Shown here in pieces: positions 43,296 through 52,110 of a stretch of DNA of 64,000 bases (position 1 is its first letter; each line of letters opens with the position of its first letter). A program made the position numbers and the translations under genes. Under the pieces are notes generated by a model. It was not told the origin of the DNA, did no database searches, and saw only the letters and a program-made list of their open reading frames with translations. The stretch is from Marivirga lumbricoides. GTDB lineage: Bacteria > Bacteroidota > Bacteroidia > Cytophagales > Cyclobacteriaceae. The DNA lies in contig NZ_BMEC01000003.1 in assembly GCF_014636295.1 (NCBI RefSeq), positions 62,001 to 126,000 on the forward strand, written 5' to 3'.

Positions 43296-45758
43296 TTAAT
43301 TTTCTCTAAAAGTATTGGCTATTCTCATGACGTCTCCAAAAATTCCAGAGGCAGTAACATCTGCCCCGGCCCCGGCCCCTTTTACAACTAAAGGCTGTTC
43401 CGGATATCGCTTCGTAGTAAAAAGCACAATATTGTCTTTTCCTTCCAGGTTATAAAGTGGATGAGACTTTTCTATCAGCTGCAATCCTGTTTCTGCTTTT
43501 CCTTTACTATAAGTAGCTACATATTTCAACTTTTTACCTGCTTTTTCAGCTTCTTCTATTTTTGCTTTAAATACAGGTTCGTTTTTGGCCATCAAATCGA
43601 AGAATGCATCAACAGTTGGAGCCTGCATACACTCGTCAGGAATAAAAGGAATTGCCTTAATATCATCCATTTCCATTTCAAATCCGCTTTCGCGTAATAA
43701 AATCAGGATTTTCCTTTTTACATCCGCACCACTTAAATCCAGCCTTGGGTCCGGCTCTGTATAACCTTCCACTTGTGCTTGCTTCACCACTTCAGAAAAT
43801 TGAGCTCCTTTGCCATCGTAATTATTAAAAATGAAGTTTAGACTTCCTGAAAGTACTGCCTGAATGCCCATTACTTCGTCCCCACTTTTAATCAAGTCAT
43901 TTAGTGTATTGATGATAGGAAGGCCTGCCCCCACATTAGTTTCAAAGTGGAAATGACTTTTATAACGTAATGCGGTGGTCTTCAAATTTTTATAATCAGC
44001 ATATTTTCCTGTGCAGGCAATTTTGTTGGGTGTAACCACTGAAATGCTTTGCCGTAAGATGGAAGCGTAGGTTTCAGCAATACTTTCGTTAGCAGTATTG
44101 TCAATGAAGATGCTATTACGAAGGTTCATGCTGATCATACGTTGAAGGAAATTATTGATATCCATTTTTTCTGTACTCTGATCTAATTTTGCAACAGGAT
44201 CGCTAAGATCAATCCCTTCTTCATCAAAACACATCTTCCTTGAGTTGGAGATTCCAACGATCTGCAAATCCAAATGATACTTCTCTTTTAAATAATCACT
44301 TTGTAGTGCTAACTGCTTAAGAAGAGCTTTTCCAACATTTCCGGTGCCTACTACAAACAGATTTACACGTTTGATATCAGAGAGGAAAAAGCTTTCGTGT
44401 AAACTGTTAAGTGCTTTTTTGATCTGGTTCTTTTGAATAACCGCAGATATGTTTTTTTCTGATGAGCCCTGGGCTATGGCAATAATGTTGATTCCGTTAT
44501 TTCCCAGAATGCTCAACATTCTTCCACTTACCCCAATCTGTTCTTTCATGTTGGAACCCACAAGGGCAACAATGGCCAAATCCATATCGATAGTCAATGG
44601 GTTTAACTTCTGCTGGCGGATTTCTTCTTCAAAGGTTTTTTCAATTGCCACTCTTGCTTTTTCAGCTTCTTCCTGATCAATTGCCACACAAATTGAGTGT
44701 TCAGAGGAAGCTTGAGTAATTAAAATCACAGAAATATTTACTGAAGCCAGCGTTTGGAAAAGCCTGAAAGAGAAGTGAGGAATACCTACCATGCTGCTGC
44801 CTGACAAATTGAGCAGGGCAATATTCTCAATACATGAAAGACCTTTTATGATCTTCCCGTTCTTTTTACCTAAGCCATGAATTTTGGTGCCTGCATCTTC
44901 TTTTTTAAAAGTGTTTTTGATATAAACTGGGATTCCTTTTCTCAGTACGGGAGCTATAGAAGGTGGATAAAGTACTTTTGCTCCGAAATGCGTTAGTTCC
45001 ATCGCTTCCTCATAATCCATTTCATCAATTACATAAGCATTAGGTACCCATTGCGGATTAGCGGTCATCATTCCGCTTACATCGGTCCAGATTTCAAGGC
45101 AAGGAGCATTTAAAGCTGCTGCAATAATGGCAGCAGTGTAATCTGAGCCACCGCGCCCTAAAGTGGTGGTTTCACCATTAAGGGCTGATGCTAAAAAGCC
45201 CGGGCAAACGTAGACTTTCCTGGAGCCGTCAAAATATTGATGGATGGCCTCGTTGGTCTCTTGAAAGAACACATTGGCTTTTCCATAATGGTTGTCAGTA
45301 AATATAAATTTTTTAGGATCTGCAGCAGCAACATCCATTTTCATTTCCTGAAGGTAGTAGGTTATTATCCTGGCGGATAATATCTCACCATAACAGCTTA
45401 TTTTGTCTGTGGTTTTAGCGGAAAGTTCCTGTACCAGAAACACACCTCGGAGAATATCTTCCAACTCGTTTAAAAGTAAGCGTACCTGCCCCATTATAGG
45501 GCTTTGATTTTTCACACTAATTAACTCCTGGGTAGTTTCAATATGTTTTTGAATGATTTGATTCAGCAATTCCTGATAGTTCTCATCTCCTTTGGCTGCC
45601 AATTTACTACAATGAATAAGCTTATTAGTAATGCCGCTGAATGCTGAAACTACAACTACTGTAGCTTCATGAGATGATTTTTCGGCTACAATTTCTTTTA
45701 CAAGACGTATGTTTTGCGGGGTACCTACGGATGTACCTCCAAATTTTAAAACCTGCAT
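43296..45758 (-). CDS. thrA: Bifunctional aspartokinase / homoserine dehydrogenase I
   Basis: An 820-residue fusion enzyme catalysing the first and third steps from aspartate towards threonine. The N-terminal aspartokinase has 'KFGGTSVG' at 4-11, 'TLGRGGSDYTA' and the ACT regulatory pair ('VSGRMLSILGNNGINIIAIA'). The homoserine dehydrogenase part starts with the NAD(P) motif 'VVGTGNVGKALL' near 464 and contains 'SGSLNFIFN' and 'DPRLDLSGADVKRKILIL'. The order and length match E. coli ThrA. It is preceded by a leader peptide rich in Thr and Ile codons (45836-45961), pointing to attenuation by threonine and isoleucine supply. Confidence 0.97.
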   Translation of the reverse strand: MQVLKFGGTSVGTPQNIRLVKEIVAEKSSHEATVVVVSAFSGITNKLIHCSKLAAKGDENYQELLNQIIQKHIETTQELISVKNQSPIMGQVRLLLNELEDILRGVFLVQELSAKTTDKISCYGEILSARIITYYLQEMKMDVAAADPKKFIFTDNHYGKANVFFQETNEAIHQYFDGSRKVYVCPGFLASALNGETTTLGRGGSDYTAAIIAAALNAPCLEIWTDVSGMMTANPQWVPNAYVIDEMDYEEAMELTHFGAKVLYPPSIAPVLRKGIPVYIKNTFKKEDAGTKIHGLGKKNGKIIKGLSCIENIALLNLSGSSMVGIPHFSFRLFQTLASVNISVILITQASSEHSICVAIDQEEAEKARVAIEKTFEEEIRQQKLNPLTIDMDLAIVALVGSNMKEQIGVSGRMLSILGNNGINIIAIAQGSSEKNISAVIQKNQIKKALNSLHESFFLSDIKRVNLFVVGTGNVGKALLKQLALQSDYLKEKYHLDLQIVGISNSRKMCFDEEGIDLSDPVAKLDQSTEKMDINNFLQRMISMNLRNSIFIDNTANESIAETYASILRQSISVVTPNKIACTGKYADYKNLKTTALRYKSHFHFETNVGAGLPIINTLNDLIKSGDEVMGIQAVLSGSLNFIFNNYDGKGAQFSEVVKQAQVEGYTEPDPRLDLSGADVKRKILILLRESGFEMEMDDIKAIPFIPDECMQAPTVDAFFDLMAKNEPVFKAKIEEAEKAGKKLKYVATYSKGKAETGLQLIEKSHPLYNLEGKDNIVLFTTKRYPEQPLVVKGAGAGADVTASGIFGDVMRIANTFREN

Positions 45759-45835
45759 GGTAATATTGAATTAAAGTAATAATTAAAACTTAAGTTGAAA
45801 GTGCGAAGCCCTGCTTCTGGGAGGATATGTGAAAT

Positions 45836-45961
45836 TTAACCCCGCAAAGGGGTAATTGTAATGCCTGTAGTAAATGAAATGCCAATAGCTATGAATCCAC
45901 TGGCGTATTGAGAAATACGAGCGGAACAAGAAGAGCAATATGTACTTAGATTTTGTGACAT
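45836..45961 (-). CDS. Thr/Ile-rich leader peptide of the thrAB operon (thrL-like)
   Basis: A 41-codon open frame that ends 77 bases before thrA. Its C-terminal half reads 'IAIGISFTTGITITPLRG', with nine Thr or Ile codons within 14, ordered much as in E. coli thrL (TTITTTITITTG). Such a run lets ribosomes stall when charged tRNA-Thr or tRNA-Ile is short. Around and after it I see a 5-bp hairpin at 45839-45853 that overlaps the last codons and a 5-bp hairpin at 45805-45817, but no classic terminator with a long T-run. The leader assignment rests on position and composition; the attenuation mechanism is not resolved. Confidence 0.68.
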   Translation of the reverse strand: MSQNLSTYCSSCSARISQYASGFIAIGISFTTGITITPLRG

Positions 45962-46142
45962 TATTTACTTGATGTCCGAAAACTAAGTCTTTATTATTTA
46001 GAAATAAAGTAAAATCACAAAAAATGTTATTTGTTAATGGTTTTTATTTATTTAATCAGTATAAAAGTTTGCTTTTAGTGGAGTTAGTAAAATTTTCAAG
46101 GGTGATTATTGTCCTTTGTTTAATTTTCTTAAAGCTGAGCAA

Positions 46143-47207
46143 TTAATTTTTTACGCTTTTGAAAAGTGTCTCATTAATTCTTCTCACTTCATTCCATTCC
46201 AGTGTTTCACCAGGCTCTAATTCTTTGTAGAATTCTTCGAAGTACTCGATACAAATATTCTTGAATACTTCCGGAGAGATTCCTGAACTGTAAATAGGGC
46301 GTTCAGTAGGACTTAGGTAGCGTTCTTTTTTAGATAACTTTTTTCCCTGCAGCCTTAGTATAGGTGCCGTATCAGTAAAGTGTTCTGCAGTCCACTTTTT
46401 TTCTGAGGGCTCTAATGCGTTTAAAGTATCGCATAATAATTGAAGACTTATTCTTGGGTAATGCTTTCTGGTGGTACTGACCCATGTTGTATATTTATAT
46501 TCCAGCTCATACCTATTCTCGCCATATATACTCATTACTATATCTGCCTGCTGGCTTTGGGCATATAAGTTGTAATAATGAAGAGGATTTTTGGCTTCCG
46601 CAATATGCATTCTTATGGAAGGAAGAGTAGTTCTGCTTATTTCCCCTTCAATTTCTCGCATGATTTGATGGTATTCCTCTGTTTTTACGACTTTTTGCGG
46701 ACTTAGCAGGTATTTTCCAAACTCTTCCAGGAAGTAGTGGTATTTAGGAACGCAGGCTTCCATCTCTTTTTCTGCAATATCAGGTGCTCCAAAAGGAGGA
46801 TAGAATTTCTCGGCTTCCAGTTTGTTTAGCAGGCATACTAATTTTAAAGCAAGTTTCCATTGCGGATTGTTATAATTTACCTCTCTAAAATCAGCAATTT
46901 GAGCCATTTCAATTAATAGCTTTTTGTTTTGTATTGCTAAATCCGGGTTGCAGACAGCCCATATCCCCAGAAAACCATCGATATCATAATGATTGTTAGT
47001 TACATACTTTTTATCCAGTTCAGGAATGCCTTTTTCAAGAGCTTTAAGTACTATCTCCGTACTTGTGTCAGCTTCACATCCTTCCGGCACGGGTGCTCCT
47101 CTCCAATGAGAGAGGTCAAACCCCAGTGGATGATGCGCATCAATTATTAATACCTCATCAGGATGATTTTTAATGTCGTAAAAAGGGATAAAAGTCTTGA
47201 TAGTCAT
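46143..47207 (-). CDS. Uncharacterised protein with a DHH-like metal motif (DUF6687-like)
   Basis: A 354-residue cytoplasmic protein I cannot assign firmly. The stretch 'VTNNHYDIDGFLGIWAV' (His73, Asp75, Asp77) recalls the metal-binding motif of DHH/DHHA1 phosphoesterases, and the start has 'IIDAHHPLGFDLSHWRG'. I believe families of this wording are listed as DUF6687, but this is from memory. It has no signal peptide or membrane segment. It lies between the thr leader and the thiamine receptor gene, separated from the latter by a hairpin, and seems to be transcribed alone. Confidence 0.7.
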   Translation of the reverse strand: MTIKTFIPFYDIKNHPDEVLIIDAHHPLGFDLSHWRGAPVPEGCEADTSTEIVLKALEKGIPELDKKYVTNNHYDIDGFLGIWAVCNPDLAIQNKKLLIEMAQIADFREVNYNNPQWKLALKLVCLLNKLEAEKFYPPFGAPDIAEKEMEACVPKYHYFLEEFGKYLLSPQKVVKTEEYHQIMREIEGEISRTTLPSIRMHIAEAKNPLHYYNLYAQSQQADIVMSIYGENRYELEYKYTTWVSTTRKHYPRISLQLLCDTLNALEPSEKKWTAEHFTDTAPILRLQGKKLSKKERYLSPTERPIYSSGISPEVFKNICIEYFEEFYKELEPGETLEWNEVRRINETLFKSVKN

Positions 47208-47233
47208 ATTTTTTTCTTTGTTAAAGGGAAATA

Positions 47234-47266
47234 AACCTATCCAAAGTTGAAAAAATTGGATAGGTT
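47234..47266 (-). terminator. Hairpin after the thiamine-regulated TonB receptor gene
   Basis: AACCTATCCAA (47234-47244) pairs perfectly with TTGGATAGGTT (47256-47266), 14 bases after the receptor stop. On the minus strand the sequence then reads TATTTCCCTTT, a moderate T-run. Confidence 0.65.
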
Positions 47267-47280
47267 CTTATTAAGAAGGA

Positions 47281-49566
47281 TTAAAATTTAGCCGTAAAAG
47301 TGCAGTAAAAATGGCTAGGTGCCTGCACGAAGAACGCCATTTCATTTCCACTTGGCGCGCCATCAGTATAATATCTCTCGTTAAAAATATTATTCCATTC
47401 TACTTCAAAACTATAGTTTTTAGCAAATTTAGTATTCACTCTTGCATTGGTAACAAAGTAGGAAGGTAAAATAAAGTCTTCATTGTTGGTTAGCTCTGTA
47501 TAGCTTTTTCCTGCATACCTGCCATGAATCCCAAAGTTTAGCCATTTGGTTGCTTTTAGCTGCAAAAGGGCGTTTAATAATACTTCCGGGCTATACGGTG
47601 TTTTTATATCCTCAAAGGTTTCAGTACTTCCCTCAGGGCTATAGCTGGAAATTATACTTCGCATAAAGGTGGCATTTCCTGAGAATGTTAGCGGATTAAT
47701 GATCTTTGCATTCCAGTCCAGTTCAATTCCAGTCCTGTAGGAGTCTTCCTGGTTTTCATATAATTGAAGGAAATACTGAGGAATATACGCACCGATTGGA
47801 GCAATTTCATTTTCAAAATCCATATAGAAAGCATTTACATTTACTTGAAAATCTGATCTTCCTAAACGGTATCCCAACTCGTAATCATTCACATATTCGG
47901 CCTGAACAGCCTCTTGATCTTGCAGAAGGTCAATATTTCCTGCATTAATTTGTGTATCTCCCAGGTAGTCACCTCTATTGGGCTCCCTTCCACTTCTTCC
48001 AAAGGAAGCATATACATTACTCCAGTTATTTAACTGATAGGTAACTCCCACTTTTGGGTTTAAAAATTGCCAGTTATAGGTAGGTATAGTCTGATCAGAA
48101 CCTAAAAACTCTGGGTCAGGCTCCATGTCCAGACTTACAAATCGTGCTTGCACATCAGCAAAGGCAGTTAAATTATTCAATTGATAAGAGGCCTTGGCGA
48201 AAACACTGATTTCATTTTTGGTTGATTGATCCTGATAGTATGGGTCAGTATAGTTGGGTACAATTTGTTCAATATTTTCTCTCAGGAAAGTATAAGCATG
48301 TACACCTGCGCTCCAATCTAAATTACCAGCTTGCTCATTGTAATAACTCATTGCTCCAAAGTGGTCATTATACAATGGATAGTTGATTTGAGTAAAGGTT
48401 CCTTCATCATCATAACCATAAGGAAAATCACCACCGGCTGCACCATAATAAACAGAAGAAGTAATACTTTTTTGTCCGCTAAAAAAATGAGCATGCTCCA
48501 CCTGAAGCAGAGATTGTCCGAAATCATCATTGTCGTTAGAACTGTTTACATTGGTTTTAGGGTCTTGCTGAATAAGTGATAGAGGCACCGGGCTGTAGGC
48601 CAGGTCATTTTTGGTTTTACCTAAAAATCCGGTCACTTTCACTACATCTTTTTCTCCGAAATAACCTCCGCTGAAAAACATTGAGTAAGAATCTGTGCCT
48701 GAATGGTAGCGATAGCCATCGCTGTAAGTTTTACTCATTCTGGCATAAAAAGCTGTTTTGTTCTCCAAAAGGCCTGTTTTTACTTCTGCACTTCCCTGCC
48801 ATGTATTAAAAGAACCTCCTAATAAAGAAACCGTTGTTTCAGGATTTGGCTGATTCAGATTTTCTGATTCATAGCTGATAGAACCGGCATAAGAGGCTGT
48901 TCCATTAGTTGAGGTGCCTACCCCTCGCTGTACCTGAACTGACTCTATACTGTTGGTGAAATCCGTAAAGTTGGAAAAGTAAACGCCCTGATCCATCATG
49001 TCATTTAAAGGCACACCATTAAGTGTAATATTAATCCTCTTTTGGCTAATTCCACGCAGTCGCATGCTTCCATAGTTGGTAAAGCGGGTTCCTGCATCCG
49101 AGTTTACCTGTATGGAGGGAGTTAAAGTTTCCAATACAAATGCACCGTCCTGCCCATTAAAAACCTCATTTATTTCTACCTGATTGAGCGTTTGCTGGGT
49201 AATAGGAGCAAGTGATTCTGCTCTGATAGCCCTTACCGTTACCTCTTCAGATTGAAATGTCTTAGGGCTTAATGTGAAATCGAGAATCATGTTCTTACTG
49301 AAGTTTACTTGCTTAAGCACTTCGTCAAAGCCGACAAAAGTGACTTTAATTTGATGGGATCCGGCAGTAATGTCATCTATCCTGTAATTGCCAGAGGCAT
49401 CTGTTGCAGCACCCTTCTCTAATTCAGGCAGGTACACATTGGCACCTAGTAAAGGTTCGTTTTGATTGTCAGTAATTTTTCCGCTTAGCGTGTACTGTGC
49501 CACAGCAGCATTAGTAGCTATACACATCCATATAATTGCTACACACTTGGTGATTTTTTTTAACAT
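47281..49566 (-). CDS. TonB-dependent outer-membrane receptor under TPP riboswitch control (probable thiamine receptor)
   Basis: A 761-residue TonB-dependent receptor. Signal peptide about residues 1-24 ('MLKKITKCVAIIWMCIATNA', ends VAQ), then a carboxypeptidase-regulatory-like domain ('YTLSGKITDNQNEPLLGANV'), a plug ('RLRGISQKRINITLNGVPLN') and a barrel ending in aromatic 'FYCTFTAKF'. The start at 49566 is preferred for the signal peptide; an in-frame ATG at 49593 also exists. A TPP riboswitch directly upstream (49636-49711) shows that it serves thiamine or a precursor, as proposed for the OMR1 receptors of Bacteroidota by comparative genomics. It ends at the hairpin at 47234. Confidence 0.93.
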   Translation of the reverse strand: MLKKITKCVAIIWMCIATNAAVAQYTLSGKITDNQNEPLLGANVYLPELEKGAATDASGNYRIDDITAGSHQIKVTFVGFDEVLKQVNFSKNMILDFTLSPKTFQSEEVTVRAIRAESLAPITQQTLNQVEINEVFNGQDGAFVLETLTPSIQVNSDAGTRFTNYGSMRLRGISQKRINITLNGVPLNDMMDQGVYFSNFTDFTNSIESVQVQRGVGTSTNGTASYAGSISYESENLNQPNPETTVSLLGGSFNTWQGSAEVKTGLLENKTAFYARMSKTYSDGYRYHSGTDSYSMFFSGGYFGEKDVVKVTGFLGKTKNDLAYSPVPLSLIQQDPKTNVNSSNDNDDFGQSLLQVEHAHFFSGQKSITSSVYYGAAGGDFPYGYDDEGTFTQINYPLYNDHFGAMSYYNEQAGNLDWSAGVHAYTFLRENIEQIVPNYTDPYYQDQSTKNEISVFAKASYQLNNLTAFADVQARFVSLDMEPDPEFLGSDQTIPTYNWQFLNPKVGVTYQLNNWSNVYASFGRSGREPNRGDYLGDTQINAGNIDLLQDQEAVQAEYVNDYELGYRLGRSDFQVNVNAFYMDFENEIAPIGAYIPQYFLQLYENQEDSYRTGIELDWNAKIINPLTFSGNATFMRSIISSYSPEGSTETFEDIKTPYSPEVLLNALLQLKATKWLNFGIHGRYAGKSYTELTNNEDFILPSYFVTNARVNTKFAKNYSFEVEWNNIFNERYYTDGAPSGNEMAFFVQAPSHFYCTFTAKF

Positions 49567-49635
49567 TTTAGTTGTTGTTTGTAAGTTGAACATTTGAGAA
49601 GCGGGGTACTTACTTCTCTTTGTTTTTCCTTAAAC

Positions 49636-49711
49636 CTCTCCCTGCGTCCGCATTACCGGCATCAGGTTCATTGGGTATAATCTCAGCCCGTTGTATTAAG
49701 GCACCCCTAGC
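49636..49711 (-). promoter_or_regulatory. TPP riboswitch 1 (thiamine receptor gene)
   Basis: On the minus strand, 'GGGGTGCC', 'CGGGCTGAGATTATACCC', 'GAACCTGAT', 'CCGGTAATGCGG' and 'GACGCAGGGA' follow in the order of the THI element, with the CTGAGA and CCTGAT pyrophosphate/pyrimidine-binding sequences intact. A small hairpin (49596-49618) just before the receptor start could be the expression platform. High TPP should turn the receptor off. Confidence 0.93.
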
Positions 49712-49728
49712 TTTGTAAAGCTAAATTT

Positions 49729-50302
49729 TTATGATAAATACTTGTTGGTATACAATGTTTGTTGAGCCAACAAAGTTTCCTCTTTTTTGGTAATTAATTT
49801 ATTCTTGATGAGCCAGTGCAAAAATGAATCCCATCTGGAGGCTTCCATCCGGCCCCATTTGTTTTCTTTATTAACATAGAATTGAGCAATATACGTCTGG
49901 CTTTCTTTCAGAAATTCTATATCATTCAAGCTGTCGTGCTTTGATGAGTTGGCTAAAATTTCAGCTGCTCCATTCAAAAGCCCAAATTCCCAGCTTTGCT
50001 GGTGTTATTTTAATATGATTTCCTTTGCCACCCTCTTTTTTAATCATTTCAGCCACAGCTATTAAATTTGGTTTGGCAGGAAGCGTTTGATAGCTGATTA
50101 CAGTTTCTGAAGGAGCTATAGCAAAATGAGCCTTGTCTCCAGCAACTAACTTTGCAGGGGTGGTCTGATAATTATCTTCCTCCGGTGACCTTAATTCAAT
50201 GGACAGACCAATGTCCGAATAGAAGCCTTTTGCTTTAGCTACAAAAAAGCCTGTATGATTGGTGTTGGGAGTCCAATCAAGTGCTACTTTTAAAGTATGC
50301 AT
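49729..50302 (-). pseudogene. Broken THI5/NMT1-like thiamine-precursor-binding protein gene
   Basis: Remains of a periplasmic-type THI5/NMT1 protein (thiamine pyrimidine precursor binding). The start 'MHTLKVALDWTPNTNHTGFF' at 50302 and 'SPEEDNYQTTPAKLVAGDKAHFAIA' (split here as 'SPEEDNYQTTPAKLV' and 'AIAPSETVISY') are intact family motifs. After 'LIAVAEM' it jumps to 'GGKGNHIKITPAKLGIW', skipping about 45 residues of the family, then goes out of frame near 49978. The C-terminal part ('NGAAEILAN' to 'NKWGRMEASRWDSFLHWL') continues in another frame from 49977. A second deletion lies at that junction. The family is ~310 residues long; only about 190 remain. A TPP riboswitch still precedes it. 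Confidence 0.85.
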
Positions 50303-50327
50303 TGTTATAGAATTAGTTAAGTTAAAA

Positions 50328-50398
50328 ATACCTACGCCCGCATTACCGGGATCAGGTTTAGGGTATACTCTCAGCCCGTTGTTATAAGGCACCCCCTT
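50328..50398 (-). promoter_or_regulatory. TPP riboswitch 2 (in front of the broken THI5-like gene)
   Basis: On the minus strand, 'GGGGGTGCC', 'CGGGCTGAGAGTATACCC', 'AACCTGATCCCGGTAATGCG' and 'GGGCGTAGG' give a complete THI element, ending about 26 bases before the THI5-like start. All conserved ligand-binding sequences are intact although the gene behind it is not. Confidence 0.93.
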
Positions 50399-50523
50399 TT
50401 ATTTTATGTAAAGGTATAGTGGAAAAGTGGAAGTACCCAACAATTTATAATGAAAATAGCAGGTGAAGAAATTAGTTTAACTATTGATTAATTTACTACT
50501 TTAGATTATTCCTTTGAGAGGTT

Positions 50524-52110
50524 ATGGGTAAGCAGCTTCGCATCATATTACTAATTATAGCGGTCATTATTGTTCCGGTTTTGTTTTATGGATATTTGCA
50601 GCTATTATCATTGAGCGATGATGAGCAAATGGCAGAAAAAATATATCAGAAGCAGATGGAAACTGTTCTTTTCTCACTCAATCAATATGCGGATGATGTA
50701 ATGTCGGGCTGGGCCAGGCAGTTAGGTGCTCGAGAGAGTTCCCTATATGAAAATGCTGAAGAGCTCATTTTGTCAAACGAATCCATTCAATTGCTGGCAA
50801 TAACCAATATTAATTCCAAAAAAGATACGCTGTTTTACAGCGACTACATTAACAAATCGCAGCATAATAGCGAGAAAATGAGGAAGTGGCTTGCAAAGAA
50901 TGATAGCCTATTAAATAAGCTCTCAAGCTATATGAAGGCTGGTTTTCAGAAAATTCAGCCTGTTGAGTGGATTGATGAGGATAGCTTGGGGAATAATCAG
51001 GTAGGTGTTACATTTATGTTGTTTGATCAGGATTCTGCCACCCTCTACAATGCTTTGATTTTACTGGAAGAGAGGTATTGGACTGAGGGTGTTTTAGGAG
51101 GGAAAATGCAAAAAATAGCTACTGATAATTTTGGACTGGCAGTTTTGCAATTTAATAATGAAGCTCCTCCTCAAGTCATTTACAGTACAGGAAACTTCAA
51201 CCTGGCAAAAGGATACGTAAAGAATAATTTATGGATTTTGCCAAACATGAAAATCGCAATACAGTCATCCGGGGAAAATTATATTGACTTAGTGCGCCAA
51301 AGAAGTAGAAAAAATCTCACATTCTTAATTATCACAGTGTTAATTATAGTAATAGGTGTGATAGTAATTATTAAAAATATCAGAGAAGCATTAAGGATTG
51401 CGGAATTAAAGTCTGACTTCGTAGCTAATGTTTCCCATGAAATAAGAACCCCTCTATCGCTTATCAGAATGTATTCAGAAACTCTTTTATTAGGTAGAGC
51501 TCCTACTGACGAAAAGAAGAAGCATTACTACAATGTTATATTTCAGGAATCAGGCAGACTTACTTATCTGGTAAATAATATTTTAGATTTCTCCCGGATA
51601 GAGGCTAACAGAAAAACTTATCAGATGGGTAAAATATCTTTAAATGAGGTTGTTAAGGATGTTTATGAGCAATATTCGCATAGCTTTGAGGAAAAGCAGG
51701 TTCAGAATCAGTTGAAATTGAATGAAAAGGAAATTTATATATCTGCTGATAAACAAGCGTTGGAAGAAGCTATTTCTAATTTAATTGATAATGCAATTAA
51801 ATATAATGAAAGCTCTATACAAGTCATTATCTCAACCTATAGTGATACCAAGTATGCATATTGCGAAGTAAAAGACAATGGTATAGGGATACCTGATGGT
51901 GAAGAATCCAAGATTTTTGATAAATTTTATAGGGTGGAACGTTCTTTAACCCAAAAAACGAAAGGGACAGGATTGGGGTTAAGCCTTGTAAAACATATAA
52001 TGGAGGCGCATAGAGGTGAAGTGAGATTAAAAAACAAGTTTGGTAAAGGATGTTCTTTTATTTTAAAATTCCCTCTTGAAGTTAAAAATGATCAGAATAT
52101 TAATAGTTGA
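50524..52110 (+). CDS. Sensor histidine kinase
   Basis: A 528-residue membrane kinase. Helix 1 (about 6-28) and helix 2 (about 262-282) frame a periplasmic sensor domain of about 230 residues with no named family. HisKA follows with His305 in 'NVSHEIRTPLSLIRMY', and HATPase_c with 'NLIDNAIKYN', 'DNGIGIPDGEESKIFDKFYR' and 'GTGLGLSLV'. The response regulator gene starts inside its last codons (23-base overlap), so the two are a cognate pair. The pair resembles the OmpR-class systems common in Bacteroidota. What it senses is unknown. Confidence 0.95.
   Translation: MGKQLRIILLIIAVIIVPVLFYGYLQLLSLSDDEQMAEKIYQKQMETVLFSLNQYADDVMSGWARQLGARESSLYENAEELILSNESIQLLAITNINSKKDTLFYSDYINKSQHNSEKMRKWLAKNDSLLNKLSSYMKAGFQKIQPVEWIDEDSLGNNQVGVTFMLFDQDSATLYNALILLEERYWTEGVLGGKMQKIATDNFGLAVLQFNNEAPPQVIYSTGNFNLAKGYVKNNLWILPNMKIAIQSSGENYIDLVRQRSRKNLTFLIITVLIIVIGVIVIIKNIREALRIAELKSDFVANVSHEIRTPLSLIRMYSETLLLGRAPTDEKKKHYYNVIFQESGRLTYLVNNILDFSRIEANRKTYQMGKISLNEVVKDVYEQYSHSFEEKQVQNQLKLNEKEIYISADKQALEEAISNLIDNAIKYNESSIQVIISTYSDTKYAYCEVKDNGIGIPDGEESKIFDKFYRVERSLTQKTKGTGLGLSLVKHIMEAHRGEVRLKNKFGKGCSFILKFPLEVKNDQNINS

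Noticed and set aside
45800-45853. Classic attenuator terminator after the thr leader
   Set aside because: Only 5-bp hairpins without a T-run are seen, so no terminator is claimed.
50303-50392. N-terminal extension of the THI5-like frame
   Set aside because: It is translated riboswitch sequence; the family start motif begins at 50302.
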